43,527 bases of DNA from CAKRJP01 sp963634745. Its GTDB lineage: Bacteria > Bacillota > Clostridia > Lachnospirales > Lachnospiraceae. The notes beneath the pieces are model-generated. The model had not been told where the DNA came from, did no database searches, and worked only from the letters and a program-made list of their open reading frames with translations. Where the stretch lies: NCBI GenBank assembly GCA_963634745.1, contig CAVHCX010000025.1, forward strand, positions 1 through 43,527. Reading direction: 5' to 3'. Shown here one piece after another: positions 27,701 through 34,861 of this stretch (position 1 is the first letter of the stretch; each line of letters opens with the position of its first letter). The position numbers and the translations under genes were made by a program.

Positions 27701-28509
27701 GAAGAAGAAGTATCGGTAGCACTCCATCCCTTGGACCTCATATCCATCTGGGAAACCTTTACCGAAAAGAGTTCCTTGTCTCCTGTCTTATTATAGAAGG
27801 AAATGTCATAATCCACACCCAGATCAGATCCTGCGTTGCTGGACCAATTCAGGTATAATTTTTCACTGTTTACCAAATTGATGGTGGTAATACGGAGGCG
27901 CTTAGCTTCCAGACTTACACTATTTACCGTATCCTCTGTGGAATAATAGCCGAGGAGCCTGTCCTTTCTGCTGTCATAGTCACGCTTTTGCATGGTAAGA
28001 TAGCCGTCCGAATCATCGGATGCATAATTTAGACCCTGGCTTCTAGAAGCGTAGAACGCAGAATAAACCTCCCCCGATTCAATATCAATTTCAATCGAGA
28101 TAGAGGCGTCAAAGAATCCCTTATCATAGGTATAGTCGTCCAGGATCTCCAGTACCAGATTGTTTTTTGTGGTCTGATCCTTGGCAGTCTTGTCTAATTT
28201 GATGGCGTAGATTCGCCCCTCCAGTTCACTATTATCCGCAAAGCTGGCCTTCTGCGCCAGTTTTCCCTCCTTTGCGGCCTTTAAAATATCCTTCTTAAAC
28301 TTCTTCCACTGGCCGGAGGAACGATAGTAGGTCAGCCTTGATTCTGCGGCCAAATATGCAGTTTTGGCATTCTCCTGGTTCTTACGAAACTCTGCCTTCT
28401 TCCAATAGCCTAGAAAGAAGGGAACCGCAATGGCAGCTATGATGGCTAGGATCACAAGAACCACAGTAAGTTCTACTAGGGTAAATCCCTTTTTTCTTTT
28501 ATTCTTCAT
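18790..28509 (-). CDS. Giant GLUG-repeat prepilin, probable pilus-tip adhesin
   Basis: 3239 aa from ATG 28509. A 12-residue longer start at 28545 is possible; the short one gives the usual brief leader MKNKRKKG^FTLVE. After the pilin helix (about 9-32) and an alpha/beta pilin-type head to about 500, residues about 520-2080 carry roughly 38 repeats centred on GGIVG-N-x-G followed by NCxNxG patterns, the GLUG motif (PF07581), predicted to build a long beta-helix. Residues about 2280-3220 are consecutive Fn3/Ig-like beta domains. It ends TIEWKK with no sortase or S-layer anchor, so the pilin N-terminus is its only visible attachment. It heads the pilus operon behind a good promoter. The role as adhesin is inferred from architecture and from the minor-pilin neighbours; the ligand is unknown. 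Confidence 0.9.
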   Translation of the reverse strand: MKNKRKKGFTLVELTVVLVILAIIAAIAVPFFLGYWKKAEFRKNQENAKTAYLAAESRLTYYRSSGQWKKFKKDILKAAKEGKLAQKASFADNSELEGRIYAIKLDKTAKDQTTKNNLVLEILDDYTYDKGFFDASISIEIDIESGEVYSAFYASRSQGLNYASDDSDGYLTMQKRDYDSRKDRLLGYYSTEDTVNSVSLEAKRLRITTINLVNSEKLYLNWSSNAGSDLGVDYDISFYNKTGDKELFSVKVSQMDMRSKGWSATDTSSSMASLTVKDASGKDKGTWQFPVTYSDNKFSLVLDAMMSAKVQATLDQETGTTSTGNDLLKTSSMSITRLSSVASDLSNPQNIYAKVKATAYSGSQPLTSTLEYRDSEQVKSNTANSMFGDDTDLTGKDKTATVTAFRHLSNIRYYEKGLKDNKRNTTNFSLSNKNMDWASAGTGVYDFKSEKTKAGGTLQKLTWKESSSDSQVGFPTISDLPAKYSLTGKGSQTLISNLYLNEESVVVDKTAGTLGQKATQYLGLFGEIEGSVKNISFKDPSLSIGTSKTSSLGDLNSLRGVGILAGRSEGSLEGVSLTVSSSKKAHAVLEANLSDDTADYLCVGSLVGALAKVSGNDKLNSLTSSAGLKDLSTEGKMTVTLPQEKNGQLAGVGGIVGYAHLEKDGQKQKSRIDSCSSSMEISSNRYAGGIVGLLESDLTAEEYENADVAGLKDLANVIDCKSESLVRCTSDDKDKDTAEGNYFGGIVGYADHALLYNVSSASGRGDNFSYSDHVDEKDQYLLGDYVGGIAGYAKDTLLANCSTEKNGYILGNDYVGGIAGGLGGSLTEAIQTRTESGKGATVNASYVIGNNYVGGLTGLNQGGTVLKDCINNGVTAAYEKYVGGIVGYNGKDSTIEDCASYLSDYDNSIFYMITSTWDAKADYAGGIAGYNNGAIKFDAASEAITVKSVSSIVIGKNYVGGIAGFNDISGSLDVEYSLIGGRIYGYEDCVGGGFGFNASESLLRTNLTIQPRSVKGRYYVGGCIGANLVNLSDDVTMDGFQSDNALGSITADAFCGGLIGYQRTYGAGQLTEDNASILTSLEANKDQLLPGLDAINAPTSVVESNNDHTLTITASGNNSSSLTQESNNIPIKANIYAGGILGYCEKNSKLVIKDCKNSGNISNISGEEKTVSLEVFTEAEAGGSQGDDTSLHMVGGIIGANLKNQVIDHCTNTGSMSGYSGIGGVVGLNTGLVVNCSLSEHFGNATLNYLGGIAGINACDLEAQADTDKNYGQITYKTGLIQNCSTASSKTISGKNNIGGIVGWNLENAILKDDVSYANISASGDRIGGLVGRNGGEVYATAYKNSTMQTITSSGSQVGGLIGENESTGSLNVAKSTASEEVVVGQVVSINGYEEVGGIIGSNSGNLGSEENNFYITCQANLVRASQGVVGGIVGITNGDIKKAINRSKHVTADAGDAGGITATNVSADKTIEDCKNYGNVQSNDGYAGGIVARNAGRISNCLVGSGSGNTTEIYSLGTEVLGGICAINTGSVTDSGVEDAKVLLKGDASIFGGIVGRNEGSLKNSESYIIKNIPLIESNQSSLTVGGAVGQNSQIGSIDQVSVEANNAASFKDFTDYRYLGGIVGDNAGSVKASRFSGSISEKSGAAGNCYGGIAGINETKATLENCSVGLINMTIKGVYTATSTSTAAQKESLASHAGGIVGKNEEDASITGCILDNNSESSFTASYGMLGGVAGFNKGNIELSGSAYTGAIMSEAESLDDLEKNVKSQGLSADSRYVAWKDNSNIEDLNYNDNTSVTKDRLELIMESNGNLGGITAYNGTTGSISSCVSGKWFLNNKSEALGVGTGGIIGMNESEKDLDRLINGAFVGRQLKSTVTNRFAGGIIGNQNNSTNSGWTIDRCINYGTVYCYKTHYSGGIMGQWTGSGGNIKNCRNYGNLQTTYSAGWVGASGGIVAQLYHAYEENEYNIIGCGNFGNIYGRGGKGTGNSANDSAGILGNVTTYYSDKQANGQSFSIQILDCVNGPGVEIYSASMASGIFGFLSCDNPNGDNIIKSTQNVEIRIERCQNYANKLQGVQFGSGIFGDRYGTTGCQNTTVTNCYSVNRSSGYYNQQNHPIYSFATWRGYASNIKEENRANNYFAQENDSNYGWQFPKVKLDYNNTSPDYSSGANTINNGQSELSEQYAQYEFLLTDKTKNRFFIATIYKGSTINDHWATIMPSGYIVAKDNTSNAVGKVLFYLDDSYTTYSQVWNQMLAKDSDFYKLAREGYRSIEGIVDSKILAPASASASIKNGKITLDIKAKDLPGALKGEKCNPFQYNIKVSDGSNEKIYQLYTESGSFDLPEDLSGKLTVSVQAVSMFDDVEASDWVEALVNQTQEVLPTPDVKVELVRTGSSTYGDTATNYAYRFSLNNLDAYKEYSGWQVKVNVQGAATVTLSEENPTKTASMTAGTYQMTAQASGTGYESSSLKSIPVYLPKYRPSITLQTWTPQATPKVTISGETIDNLSVNIELDGSSTGNIDTPPIYRAELIGSWNGEDNVVFAQTDILTVANGKASASFTDLPDYISKATNLKIRIWYAESGLGPVYTYYDVTKKADANVKILESVEDDKETWKYQFSTALESFASYFDNYKYESDKLFSWLAAPKIDSKEGVLAPSQDAQGNLIYSFSWDSKQTDTSAKYQVSLVGIDANDREVTIDTSAAYTNATKKTLKIDGSDWNYKKVKLKVTRIGDASKKQIGLSSTETFEVKQRLKQVGQPAVEIQDENELDYEISWSPLASEEGCSGYQAYIQTYAETGSLTSAEKLGEEVPVSAIKDGSYSMSVNLEKYAGKRVVIYLVAKADAAGNYLDSVSGISYELEIPKRIDPPNVTWHVGWTYDSAEYLEADDFEDGGLTVSLTADKDSIPPGGSAYLLKAYVYDTEADANKATDTDPGSAYELKYPLEESVAQMDANSSTKYSHSFGLSTKYAGKWIVFYGRISSGAGSVSSKWVKSDVYRLPYVQLKAPQIGSEVEEESQFTASVQTTPEVPGQDEPWTAKRTYLAWESVFCGDVYEVNLTGQITDSSQSSGKKNIETKLRFLEASDGLKVQVWRAVEEKISDTETKTVWKWVSIDETPQDLPEGTKETEITHIFEIPDYSVKATGTYTAADGSTPVYSLNLATSLQVQKTEDGTYSYRLMLPDVTDMKAADDSQVSNDDFSISTKLEAYTNVSANVPDDKEEQEQKSQTFVRSDAMTIEWKK

Positions 28510-28575
28510 ACAAAAACATCCACTTTCAGTTAAAAACACTTGCATTTAAGGCAAATGTCCAAATCATATACAGTG

Positions 28576-28604
28576 ATTTTACAATAAATTCCCCATCAAA
28601 ACAA
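28576..28604 (-). promoter_or_regulatory. Sigma-A promoter of the pilus operon
   Basis: On the minus strand TTGTTT (28599-28604), 17 bp, TAAAAT (28576-28581). This places the transcript start about 60 nt before the giant prepilin ATG. The surrounding 28546-28750 gap also contains a weak GCGAC/GTCGC hairpin just after accDA and a doubled word acataaggc (28713-28731), but no clear fab terminator. Confidence 0.6.
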
Positions 28605-28750
28605 TAAAAAATCGAATTTTACAGGTGGATTACTGTAATATCTAGACTTTTTTCTGAAAGCAAGACCTGTTTTTGTGGTCAAGCTCTTTAAAAACCAGGA
28701 GTTTCCATGGCACATAAGGCAACACATAAGGCGACCTATTTAAGTCGCGA

Positions 28751-30481
28751 TCACATACTTCGGAATCGCTCATATCTTTGCCTTGCGATGTCTTCCCCTT
28801 GCATATTTTTGTACTTTTCTAGGAAGGCCTCCAAGTGACTTTCTATGGCAGTTAGCACAGGTTCCATACTTTCTGCCGTATAGGTTTCCGGCTCTGAAAA
28901 GACCTCTTCAACCATCCCCATCTTATGCAATTCTTCTGCTGTAAGCTTCATCTTTTCCGCCCCTTTTTTTGCCTTCTTGCTGTCCTTCCACAGGATGCTG
29001 GCAAAGCCCTCAGGAGACAGGATGGAATATATGGAATTTTCCAGCATCCAGACCTCATTGGCCACAGAAAGAGCCAGGGCGCCGCCGCTTCCGCCCTCCC
29101 CGACAAAGAAGCTGAGAACAGGGACTTTTAGGCCTGCCATCTCATAGATATTTTTGGCGATGGCAGCCCCCTGGCCCCGCTCTTCTGCTTCCATCCCGCA
29201 GTAGGCTCCGGGGGTATCCACCATGCAAATAAGGGGACGGTCGAATTTTTCCGCCTGCTTCATAAGCCGCAGGGCCTTCCGGTAACCTTCCGGGGAGGGC
29301 ATACCGAAATTATGCTTCAAATTCTCCTTGGTTCCCACTCCTTTTTCCTGAAAAAGCACCGTCACAGGAGTGTTCCTAAAAAGAGCCACTCCTCCGATCA
29401 GGGCAGAATCATCCCCAAAACAGCCATCTCCGTGAAGTTCATAGAAGGATGTAAAGAGTCTTTCAACATAGGCTCTGCCGGTCGGGCGGTCCTTTCTTCT
29501 TGAGGCCTCCACCCTCTGCCAGGGACTTTTCTTTTGAAGCTTTTGAGGCTTCTGAATCTTTTGTATCTTTTGGTCCTTTAAATCCAAGAGGGGCTCTTTC
29601 TTAGAATGTATCCCCTCTAAAACTTCCGCCTTCTTTTCATGAAGCCTTAGAAGGTCAGCCAGGGTTTCTTTTAAATCTTCTCTCCTAACGATGGCATCCA
29701 CAAATCCATGGTCCAGCAAAAATTCTGCCCTTTGAAAGCCCTTGGGGAGTTTTTGTCCTATGGTCTGTTCAATCACTCTGGGACCTGCAAATCCGATCAG
29801 GGCTCCCGGTTCTGCCAATATAATATCCGCCTCCATGGCATAGCTTGCAGTCACTCCCCCTGTGGTAGGGTCTGTAAGAAGGCTGATATAAAAGAGGCCT
29901 TCATCGCTGTGCCTTTTAATAGCCGCCGAGGTCTTGGCCATCTGCATGAGGGAGTAGATCCCCTCCTGCATCCTGGCTCCCCCGGAGCAGGTAACGATGA
30001 CCAAGGGAAGTTTTAAATCGGTAGCTTTTTCCACCGCCCTCGTAATCTTCTCCCCTGTCATCTGGCCTAAGCTTCCCATCATGAAATTTCCATCCATGAC
30101 AGCTAGTACACAACTTACGCCCCCAATCTTACAAAGTCCTGTCAGCACCGATTCTTTTAGGCCCGACTTTAGCTTGGCTGCCATAAGCTTTTCTTCATAG
30201 CCTTCAAAGGATAAGGGATTCTTGCTGGTAAGATCTTGATCCCACTCCTTGAAAGTCCCCTCATCTGCCAGGCGAAGGATCCTGTCTTTTGCTCCTACTC
30301 GAAAATAACCATGGCATTTGGGACAGGTATAATAATTTTCTTTTACATCCTGGGCAAAAATAGCGGCTTTACATTTATTACACTTACAAAGCAGGCCCTC
30401 AGGAACCTCCGGCCGCTCTTTTTTTCGGTGGAATAAATGTCCGCTTACTTTCGTCTTCTTAAATACATGGTCAAAATTCAT
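28751..30481 (-). CDS. accDA: Fused acetyl-CoA carboxylase carboxyltransferase (AccD-AccA)
   Basis: 576 aa. The N-terminal half is AccD: a zinc ribbon with CNKC and CPKC (about 33-56), then the crotonase-like beta domain (VTCSGGARMQEG, PTTGGVTASYAM). A low-complexity Lys/Gln linker (about 285-305) joins the C-terminal AccA half (RPTGRAYVERLFTSF, MVDTPGAYCGMEAEERGQ, SGGALAL). In most bacteria these are two genes. The fused enzyme transfers the carboxyl group from biotin-BCCP to acetyl-CoA to give malonyl-CoA. It is the last gene of the fab operon, with AccB and AccC close upstream. Confidence 0.95.
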   Translation of the reverse strand: MNFDHVFKKTKVSGHLFHRKKERPEVPEGLLCKCNKCKAAIFAQDVKENYYTCPKCHGYFRVGAKDRILRLADEGTFKEWDQDLTSKNPLSFEGYEEKLMAAKLKSGLKESVLTGLCKIGGVSCVLAVMDGNFMMGSLGQMTGEKITRAVEKATDLKLPLVIVTCSGGARMQEGIYSLMQMAKTSAAIKRHSDEGLFYISLLTDPTTGGVTASYAMEADIILAEPGALIGFAGPRVIEQTIGQKLPKGFQRAEFLLDHGFVDAIVRREDLKETLADLLRLHEKKAEVLEGIHSKKEPLLDLKDQKIQKIQKPQKLQKKSPWQRVEASRRKDRPTGRAYVERLFTSFYELHGDGCFGDDSALIGGVALFRNTPVTVLFQEKGVGTKENLKHNFGMPSPEGYRKALRLMKQAEKFDRPLICMVDTPGAYCGMEAEERGQGAAIAKNIYEMAGLKVPVLSFFVGEGGSGGALALSVANEVWMLENSIYSILSPEGFASILWKDSKKAKKGAEKMKLTAEELHKMGMVEEVFSEPETYTAESMEPVLTAIESHLEAFLEKYKNMQGEDIARQRYERFRSM

Positions 30482-30556
30482 AGCTAAATCCTTTCGTCTT
30501 TTGCAGGATGCGGCCGCTAGCTAATGGTTTTCTGCCAGCATGTCGTTTTTTTAGGT

Positions 30557-31903
30557 TTACTCCTGCTGCATTTCTTCTTTTATAAAGTCCGTGGTAATCT
30601 CCCCGGACAGGTATTTTGGATGATTTAGGATCTCATATTGGTAATTTAGGTTGGTGTCTACGCCCTCAATAATGATTTCCCCCAGGGCACTTTGCATTTT
30701 CCGGATGGCTTCCTTGCGATTCTTGGCCCAGACACTGATCTTGGCCAACATAGAATCATAGTAAGGCGGGATCCTATAGCCACTGTAAATAGCGGAATCT
30801 ATACGGATCCCCTTTCCTCCCGGCAAATGGAGGTCTCTAATGGTACCCGGGCAGGGCCTAAAGTGATCCTCCGGTTTTTCTGCATTGATGCGGACTTCTA
30901 TGGAGTGGCCCTGCAAGTGTATATCCTCCTGGCGGTAGCTAAGGGGAAGGCCTGAGGCAATCCGGATCTGTTCTTTTATAAGGTCCACCCCGGTAACCCA
31001 CTCCGTCACCGGATGCTCCACCTGGATCCTGGTATTCATTTCCATAAAATAAAAGGACCCATCTTTTTCTAAGAGAAATTCAATGGTTCCGGCATTTTCA
31101 TAGCCTGCTGCCTTAGCGGCTCTTACTGCCACCTCCCCCATTTCCCTCCGCTTCTTATCACTTAAGGAAAGAGAGGGGGACTCCTCGATAAGTTTCTGAT
31201 GATTCCTCTGGATGGAGCAGTCTCTTTCTCCTAACTGGACCACATTTCCAAAGGAATCTGCCAGGATCTGAAATTCTATATGCCTGGGGCCTTCGATAAA
31301 ATGTTCCACATACATGGCATCATCCCCAAAGGCCTGCTTACTTTCTTTTTGGGCCACAAAAAAAAGATCCTTAAATTCCTCCGGATTTCTCGCCATCCGC
31401 ATGCCTTTTCCGCCGCCCCCTGAGACCGCCTTGATCATGACCGGATAGGTAGCTTTCTCTGCCTCCAAAAGGCCTTCTTCTATATTATATATGGCATGGT
31501 CGCTTCCGGGAATGACAGGGACTCCTGCAAGAAGCATAGTATTTCTCGCCGCCTGTTTATCCCCAAGCCTTGCGATCACGTCTGCCTTAGGACCGATAAA
31601 TATAATCTTGCATTTTTCGCAAAGGTCTGCGAATTTACTATTCTCTGATAAAAAACCAAAGCCCGGATGAATGGCGTCGGCTCCGGAGATTATGGTAGCA
31701 CTGATAATCTTTTCCATAGAAAGATAACTTTCTGATAAGGCCGCCGGCCCAATGCAAATGGCTTCATCTGCTAGCTTGGCATGCAGAGCCTCCCTGTCAG
31801 CCTCAGAATAAACGGCCACAGTCTGGATCTTCATTTCCCTGCAGGCCCTGATAATACGAACGGCAATCTCTCCCCGATTGGCCACCAGCACTTTTCTGAT
31901 CAT
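30557..31903 (-). CDS. accC: Biotin carboxylase AccC
   Basis: 448 aa, the family length. ATP-grasp features are clear: the opening KVLVANRGEIAVRIIRACRE, the glycine loop SGGGGKGMRMA, MEMNTRIQVEHPVTE with the catalytic Arg and the metal-binding Glu residues, and EVRINAE near the C-terminus. It carboxylates biotin on AccB using ATP and bicarbonate. AAGGAG precedes the ATG, 12 bp after fabZ. Confidence 0.97.
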   Translation of the reverse strand: MIRKVLVANRGEIAVRIIRACREMKIQTVAVYSEADREALHAKLADEAICIGPAALSESYLSMEKIISATIISGADAIHPGFGFLSENSKFADLCEKCKIIFIGPKADVIARLGDKQAARNTMLLAGVPVIPGSDHAIYNIEEGLLEAEKATYPVMIKAVSGGGGKGMRMARNPEEFKDLFFVAQKESKQAFGDDAMYVEHFIEGPRHIEFQILADSFGNVVQLGERDCSIQRNHQKLIEESPSLSLSDKKRREMGEVAVRAAKAAGYENAGTIEFLLEKDGSFYFMEMNTRIQVEHPVTEWVTGVDLIKEQIRIASGLPLSYRQEDIHLQGHSIEVRINAEKPEDHFRPCPGTIRDLHLPGGKGIRIDSAIYSGYRIPPYYDSMLAKISVWAKNRKEAIRKMQSALGEIIIEGVDTNLNYQYEILNHPKYLSGEITTDFIKEEMQQE

Positions 31904-31915
31904 ATCTTTTTCTCC

Positions 31916-32344
31916 TTATCCAACCATAAAAGTTAGTTCTGCCTTTAGGACAAGCTTATCATCCACATAGGCTGTGGCTTCCCCCACGCCCAAGGGCCCT
32001 TTTCGCTTTATGATCTTGGTCTCTAGGCGGAGCTTGTCTCCCGGAACTACCTTTCCTTTAAATCTACATTTGTCGATTCCCCCAAAATAGGCCGTTTTTC
32101 CTTGATTTTCCGGCAGGGAAAGAATAGCTATGGCGCCGGTTTGGGCCAGGGCCTCCACAATCAGAACCCCCGGCATTACAGGCTCCCCCGGAAAATGTCC
32201 CGCGAAAAAATCCTCCCGGTAGGTCACGCATTTATAGCCTAGGGCATATTGTCCCGGGACATAGTCTTCTATATAATCCAACAATAAAAAGGGATGTCTG
32301 TGGGGGATGATTTTTTTTATCTCATTGATATCTAGATGTCTCAT
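31916..32344 (-). CDS. fabZ: 3-hydroxyacyl-ACP dehydratase FabZ
   Basis: 142 aa from ATG 32344, one base after the accB stop. A longer start at 32386 inside accB is less likely, since FabZ proteins begin near DINEIKKIIPHRHPF. The catalytic His is in PHRHPFLLLD and the catalytic Glu in PGVLIVEALAQTG. It is a hot-dog fold enzyme that dehydrates 3-hydroxyacyl-ACP. No FabA is in the operon, so double-bond placement, if any, is by another enzyme. Confidence 0.95.
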   Translation of the reverse strand: MRHLDINEIKKIIPHRHPFLLLDYIEDYVPGQYALGYKCVTYREDFFAGHFPGEPVMPGVLIVEALAQTGAIAILSLPENQGKTAYFGGIDKCRFKGKVVPGDKLRLETKIIKRKGPLGVGEATAYVDDKLVLKAELTFMVG

Positions 32345-32345
32345 A

Positions 32346-32807
32346 TTAGTTTTCCCCCGTCTGCATGATAAATAAGTCCTGGCCATACTCTACGGCCTCC
32401 CCATTTTTTACACAGATTTCCCGGATCACCCCATCCTCTTCTGCCTCGATTTCATTCATAAGCTTCATGGCTTCCACAATGGCCAGGGTCTGTCCTTTTT
32501 TCACATGGTCTCCCACCTTAACAAAGGGGTCTGCCCCTTCCGAAGGAGCCGCATAAAATACACCCACCAGGGGGGATTTTACTTCTTTTCCCGGGGTCTT
32601 TTCTTCCGTTTTTTCTTCCTTAGGCGCTGACGGGGATGGCTTATCCCCACAGGTCAGAAGCGACCATTCTTCTCCTAAACTTTTCTGCTCGCTTTCTTTT
32701 CTTCCTTTGCGCATCTTTACAGAGAAGGCTCCCTCTTTGTAGCTAAAGCTTTCTAAGGACGATTCAGATACTTGCTCGACTAATTTCATTAAATTTTCTA
32801 TTTCCAT
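32346..32807 (-). CDS. accB: Biotin carboxyl carrier protein AccB
   Basis: 153 aa. A short N-terminal segment and a Glu/Lys/Pro-rich linker (about 40-75) lead to a biotinyl domain with the biotin site EAMKLMNEI, including the modified Lys, and the turn VKVGDHVKKGQ. It carries CO2 between AccC and AccDA. GGAAGG precedes the ATG. Confidence 0.96.
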   Translation of the reverse strand: MEIENLMKLVEQVSESSLESFSYKEGAFSVKMRKGRKESEQKSLGEEWSLLTCGDKPSPSAPKEEKTEEKTPGKEVKSPLVGVFYAAPSEGADPFVKVGDHVKKGQTLAIVEAMKLMNEIEAEEDGVIREICVKNGEAVEYGQDLFIMQTGEN

Positions 32808-32821
32808 AGCAAAAATCCTTC

Positions 32822-34060
32822 CTACATGTCAAACTTCTTAATCAGGAGGCTGGCATTGTGGCCTCCAAAGCCCAGGGAATTTGACATTGCATAGTCTATC
32901 TTTTTCTCTACAGGGGCCCCTATGGCATAATTAAGGTCACACCCCTCGTCGGTCTCTCTGGTTCCCAGGGTCTGATGAATGTAATTTTCTTCCAGGGATT
33001 TTGTAAGGACTGCAAATTCCACCCCACCGGCGGCTCCCAAAAGATGCCCTATCATGGATTTGGTGGAATTAATAACCAGGTCTCTCGCTGCCTCTCCAAA
33101 GGCTGCCTTGATGGCCCGGGTCTCATAGAGATCATTTAAATGGGTCCCTGTCCCATGGGCATTGATATAGTCTACCTGGTCCGGAGAAATTTCTCCCTCC
33201 TTAATAGCAAGTTCCATGGCCTTGGCGGCCCCTCTTCCATCCTCACAGGGGGAGGTAATGTGGAAGGCATCCGCAGTGGCTCCATATCCTACCAGTTCCC
33301 CATAAATATGGGCGCCCCGCTTTCTTGCATGGTCCAATTCTTCCAGAACCACTATGCCGGCTCCCTCTCCCAAGACAAAGCCTGACCGGTTTTTATCAAA
33401 GGGAAGGGAGGCTTTTAAAGGATCTTTCTCCTTTGAGAGGGCTGTTAGGGCCTCAAAGCCTGCCACCACGGTTGGTGTGATACAGCTTTCGCTCCCCCCT
33501 GCAAACATGATATCTGCGTCATTATATTGAATGGCCCGGAAGGCATCCCCGATACAGTGGGTACCGGAGGCACAGGCTGTTGCTACGTTAGTGCATTTCC
33601 CCTGAAGTCCTAATTGGATGGAAATATTTCCTGCTGCCATATTGGAAATCATCCGGGGCACCATCAGAGGGTCTGCCCGCTTGATCTTATGATTTAATAT
33701 TTTTTCATACTCCCGCTCCACCGTAGCGACACTTCCGATTCCGGATCCCACGATCACGCCTGCCCGAAAGGGATCTTCCATCTTCATATCAAGGCCTGAA
33801 TCCTCCATAGCTTCCCATGCAGCCGCCACTGCATATTGGGAAAAAAGTTCCATGCGCCTGGCGCTTTTTTTATCCATCCTCTGAGAGGCATCAAAGTCTT
33901 TTATCTGGGCGGCCAACTTTACTTTAAATTCTTCGGTATCAAAATAAGTAATGGGGCCGATGCCTAACTTTCCTTCTTTGATGGAAGCCCAAGTTTCTTT
34001 CATGCTATTTCCCAGAGGGGTTACGGCTCCCAGGCCTGTTATTACTACCCGTCGTTTCAT
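32822..34060 (-). CDS. fabF: 3-oxoacyl-ACP synthase II FabF
   Basis: 412 aa with the opening RRVVITGLGAVTPLGN and the Cys-His-His triad: Cys in TACASGTHCIG, His in NAHGTGT and His in SMIGHLLGAAG. It elongates acyl-ACP with malonyl-ACP. AGGAG precedes the ATG. It is the only elongating KAS in the operon, so it probably serves all chain lengths. Confidence 0.97.
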   Translation of the reverse strand: MKRRVVITGLGAVTPLGNSMKETWASIKEGKLGIGPITYFDTEEFKVKLAAQIKDFDASQRMDKKSARRMELFSQYAVAAAWEAMEDSGLDMKMEDPFRAGVIVGSGIGSVATVEREYEKILNHKIKRADPLMVPRMISNMAAGNISIQLGLQGKCTNVATACASGTHCIGDAFRAIQYNDADIMFAGGSESCITPTVVAGFEALTALSKEKDPLKASLPFDKNRSGFVLGEGAGIVVLEELDHARKRGAHIYGELVGYGATADAFHITSPCEDGRGAAKAMELAIKEGEISPDQVDYINAHGTGTHLNDLYETRAIKAAFGEAARDLVINSTKSMIGHLLGAAGGVEFAVLTKSLEENYIHQTLGTRETDEGCDLNYAIGAPVEKKIDYAMSNSLGFGGHNASLLIKKFDM

Positions 34061-34101
34061 GTTTTATCTCCTATGTCCTTTATTCCTTTTGAATGACATT
34101 T

Positions 34102-34842
34102 TTACATAAGCATGCCGCCATCTACACAGATTACCTGGCCGCTAATATAGGCTGCGTCCTCAGAAGCCAGAAAGCCTACGAGTTTTGCAATGTCTTTGGG
34201 CTCTCCCATTCTTCCCATAGGGATCTGGCCCAGCACCTGGTCTTTGACGGCTTCCTTTAGCTGGTCGGTCATATCCGTGCGGATAAAACCGGGGGCTATG
34301 GCATTGACAGTGATATTTCTTGAAGCCAACTCCTTGGCCGCACTTTTTGTCAGACCGATAATCCCTGCCTTGGAAGCTGCATAATTTGCCTGGCCTAGGT
34401 TTCCCGTAAGGCCTACGACCGAGGCCATGTTAATGATTCTGCCGCTTCTTTGCTTGAGCATAATCTTAGAAATATGCTTCATGGTATGAAAGGTCCCTTT
34501 TAAATTGGTATCCACCACCGCATCAAATTCTTCCTCAGACATTCTTATAAGAAGATTGTCTTTTACAATTCCCGCATTATTGACTAGGATATCGATCCTT
34601 CCATAGGTCTTTTGAATCTCCTGAATCATAGTCTCACAGGAAGAAGCATCTGCCACATTGCAGCGGTAGGCCACAGCCTTCCCCCCGGAAGCTATAATTT
34701 CCTCCACTAGCTTTTCGGCCGCGTCCTTGGAACCATTGAAATTAACAATTACCGTGGCCCCGGACCCTGCCAGTTCCTCTGCAATGGCTTTCCCGATTCC
34801 TCTGGAAGCCCCTGTTACCAGGGCGATTTTATTTTCTAACAT
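34102..34842 (-). CDS. fabG: 3-oxoacyl-ACP reductase FabG
   Basis: 246 aa from ATG 34842. A GTG at 34854 adds four residues but neither start has a strong ribosome site. An SDR enzyme: GASRGIG cofactor loop, NNAG, catalytic Ser in ASVVGLTG, YAASKAG, and the C-terminal ISGQVICVDGGM. It reduces 3-oxoacyl-ACP with NADPH. The leader upstream is a 10-bp-period repeat, unusual within this otherwise tightly packed operon. Confidence 0.96.
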   Translation of the reverse strand: MLENKIALVTGASRGIGKAIAEELAGSGATVIVNFNGSKDAAEKLVEEIIASGGKAVAYRCNVADASSCETMIQEIQKTYGRIDILVNNAGIVKDNLLIRMSEEEFDAVVDTNLKGTFHTMKHISKIMLKQRSGRIINMASVVGLTGNLGQANYAASKAGIIGLTKSAAKELASRNITVNAIAPGFIRTDMTDQLKEAVKDQVLGQIPMGRMGEPKDIAKLVGFLASEDAAYISGQVICVDGGMLM

Positions 34843-34861
34843 GTTTTTTGTCACTTTCTCT

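Noticed and set aside
18790..28509. Tandem DNA repeat or CRISPR-like array in the giant gene
   Set aside because: The repetition is at the protein motif level; the DNA units are strongly diverged with variable spacing and no constant repeat.
28546..28750. Cyclic-di-GMP riboswitch or strong fab terminator before the giant prepilin
   Set aside because: Only a sigma-A promoter, a 5-bp stem and a short direct repeat can be supported.
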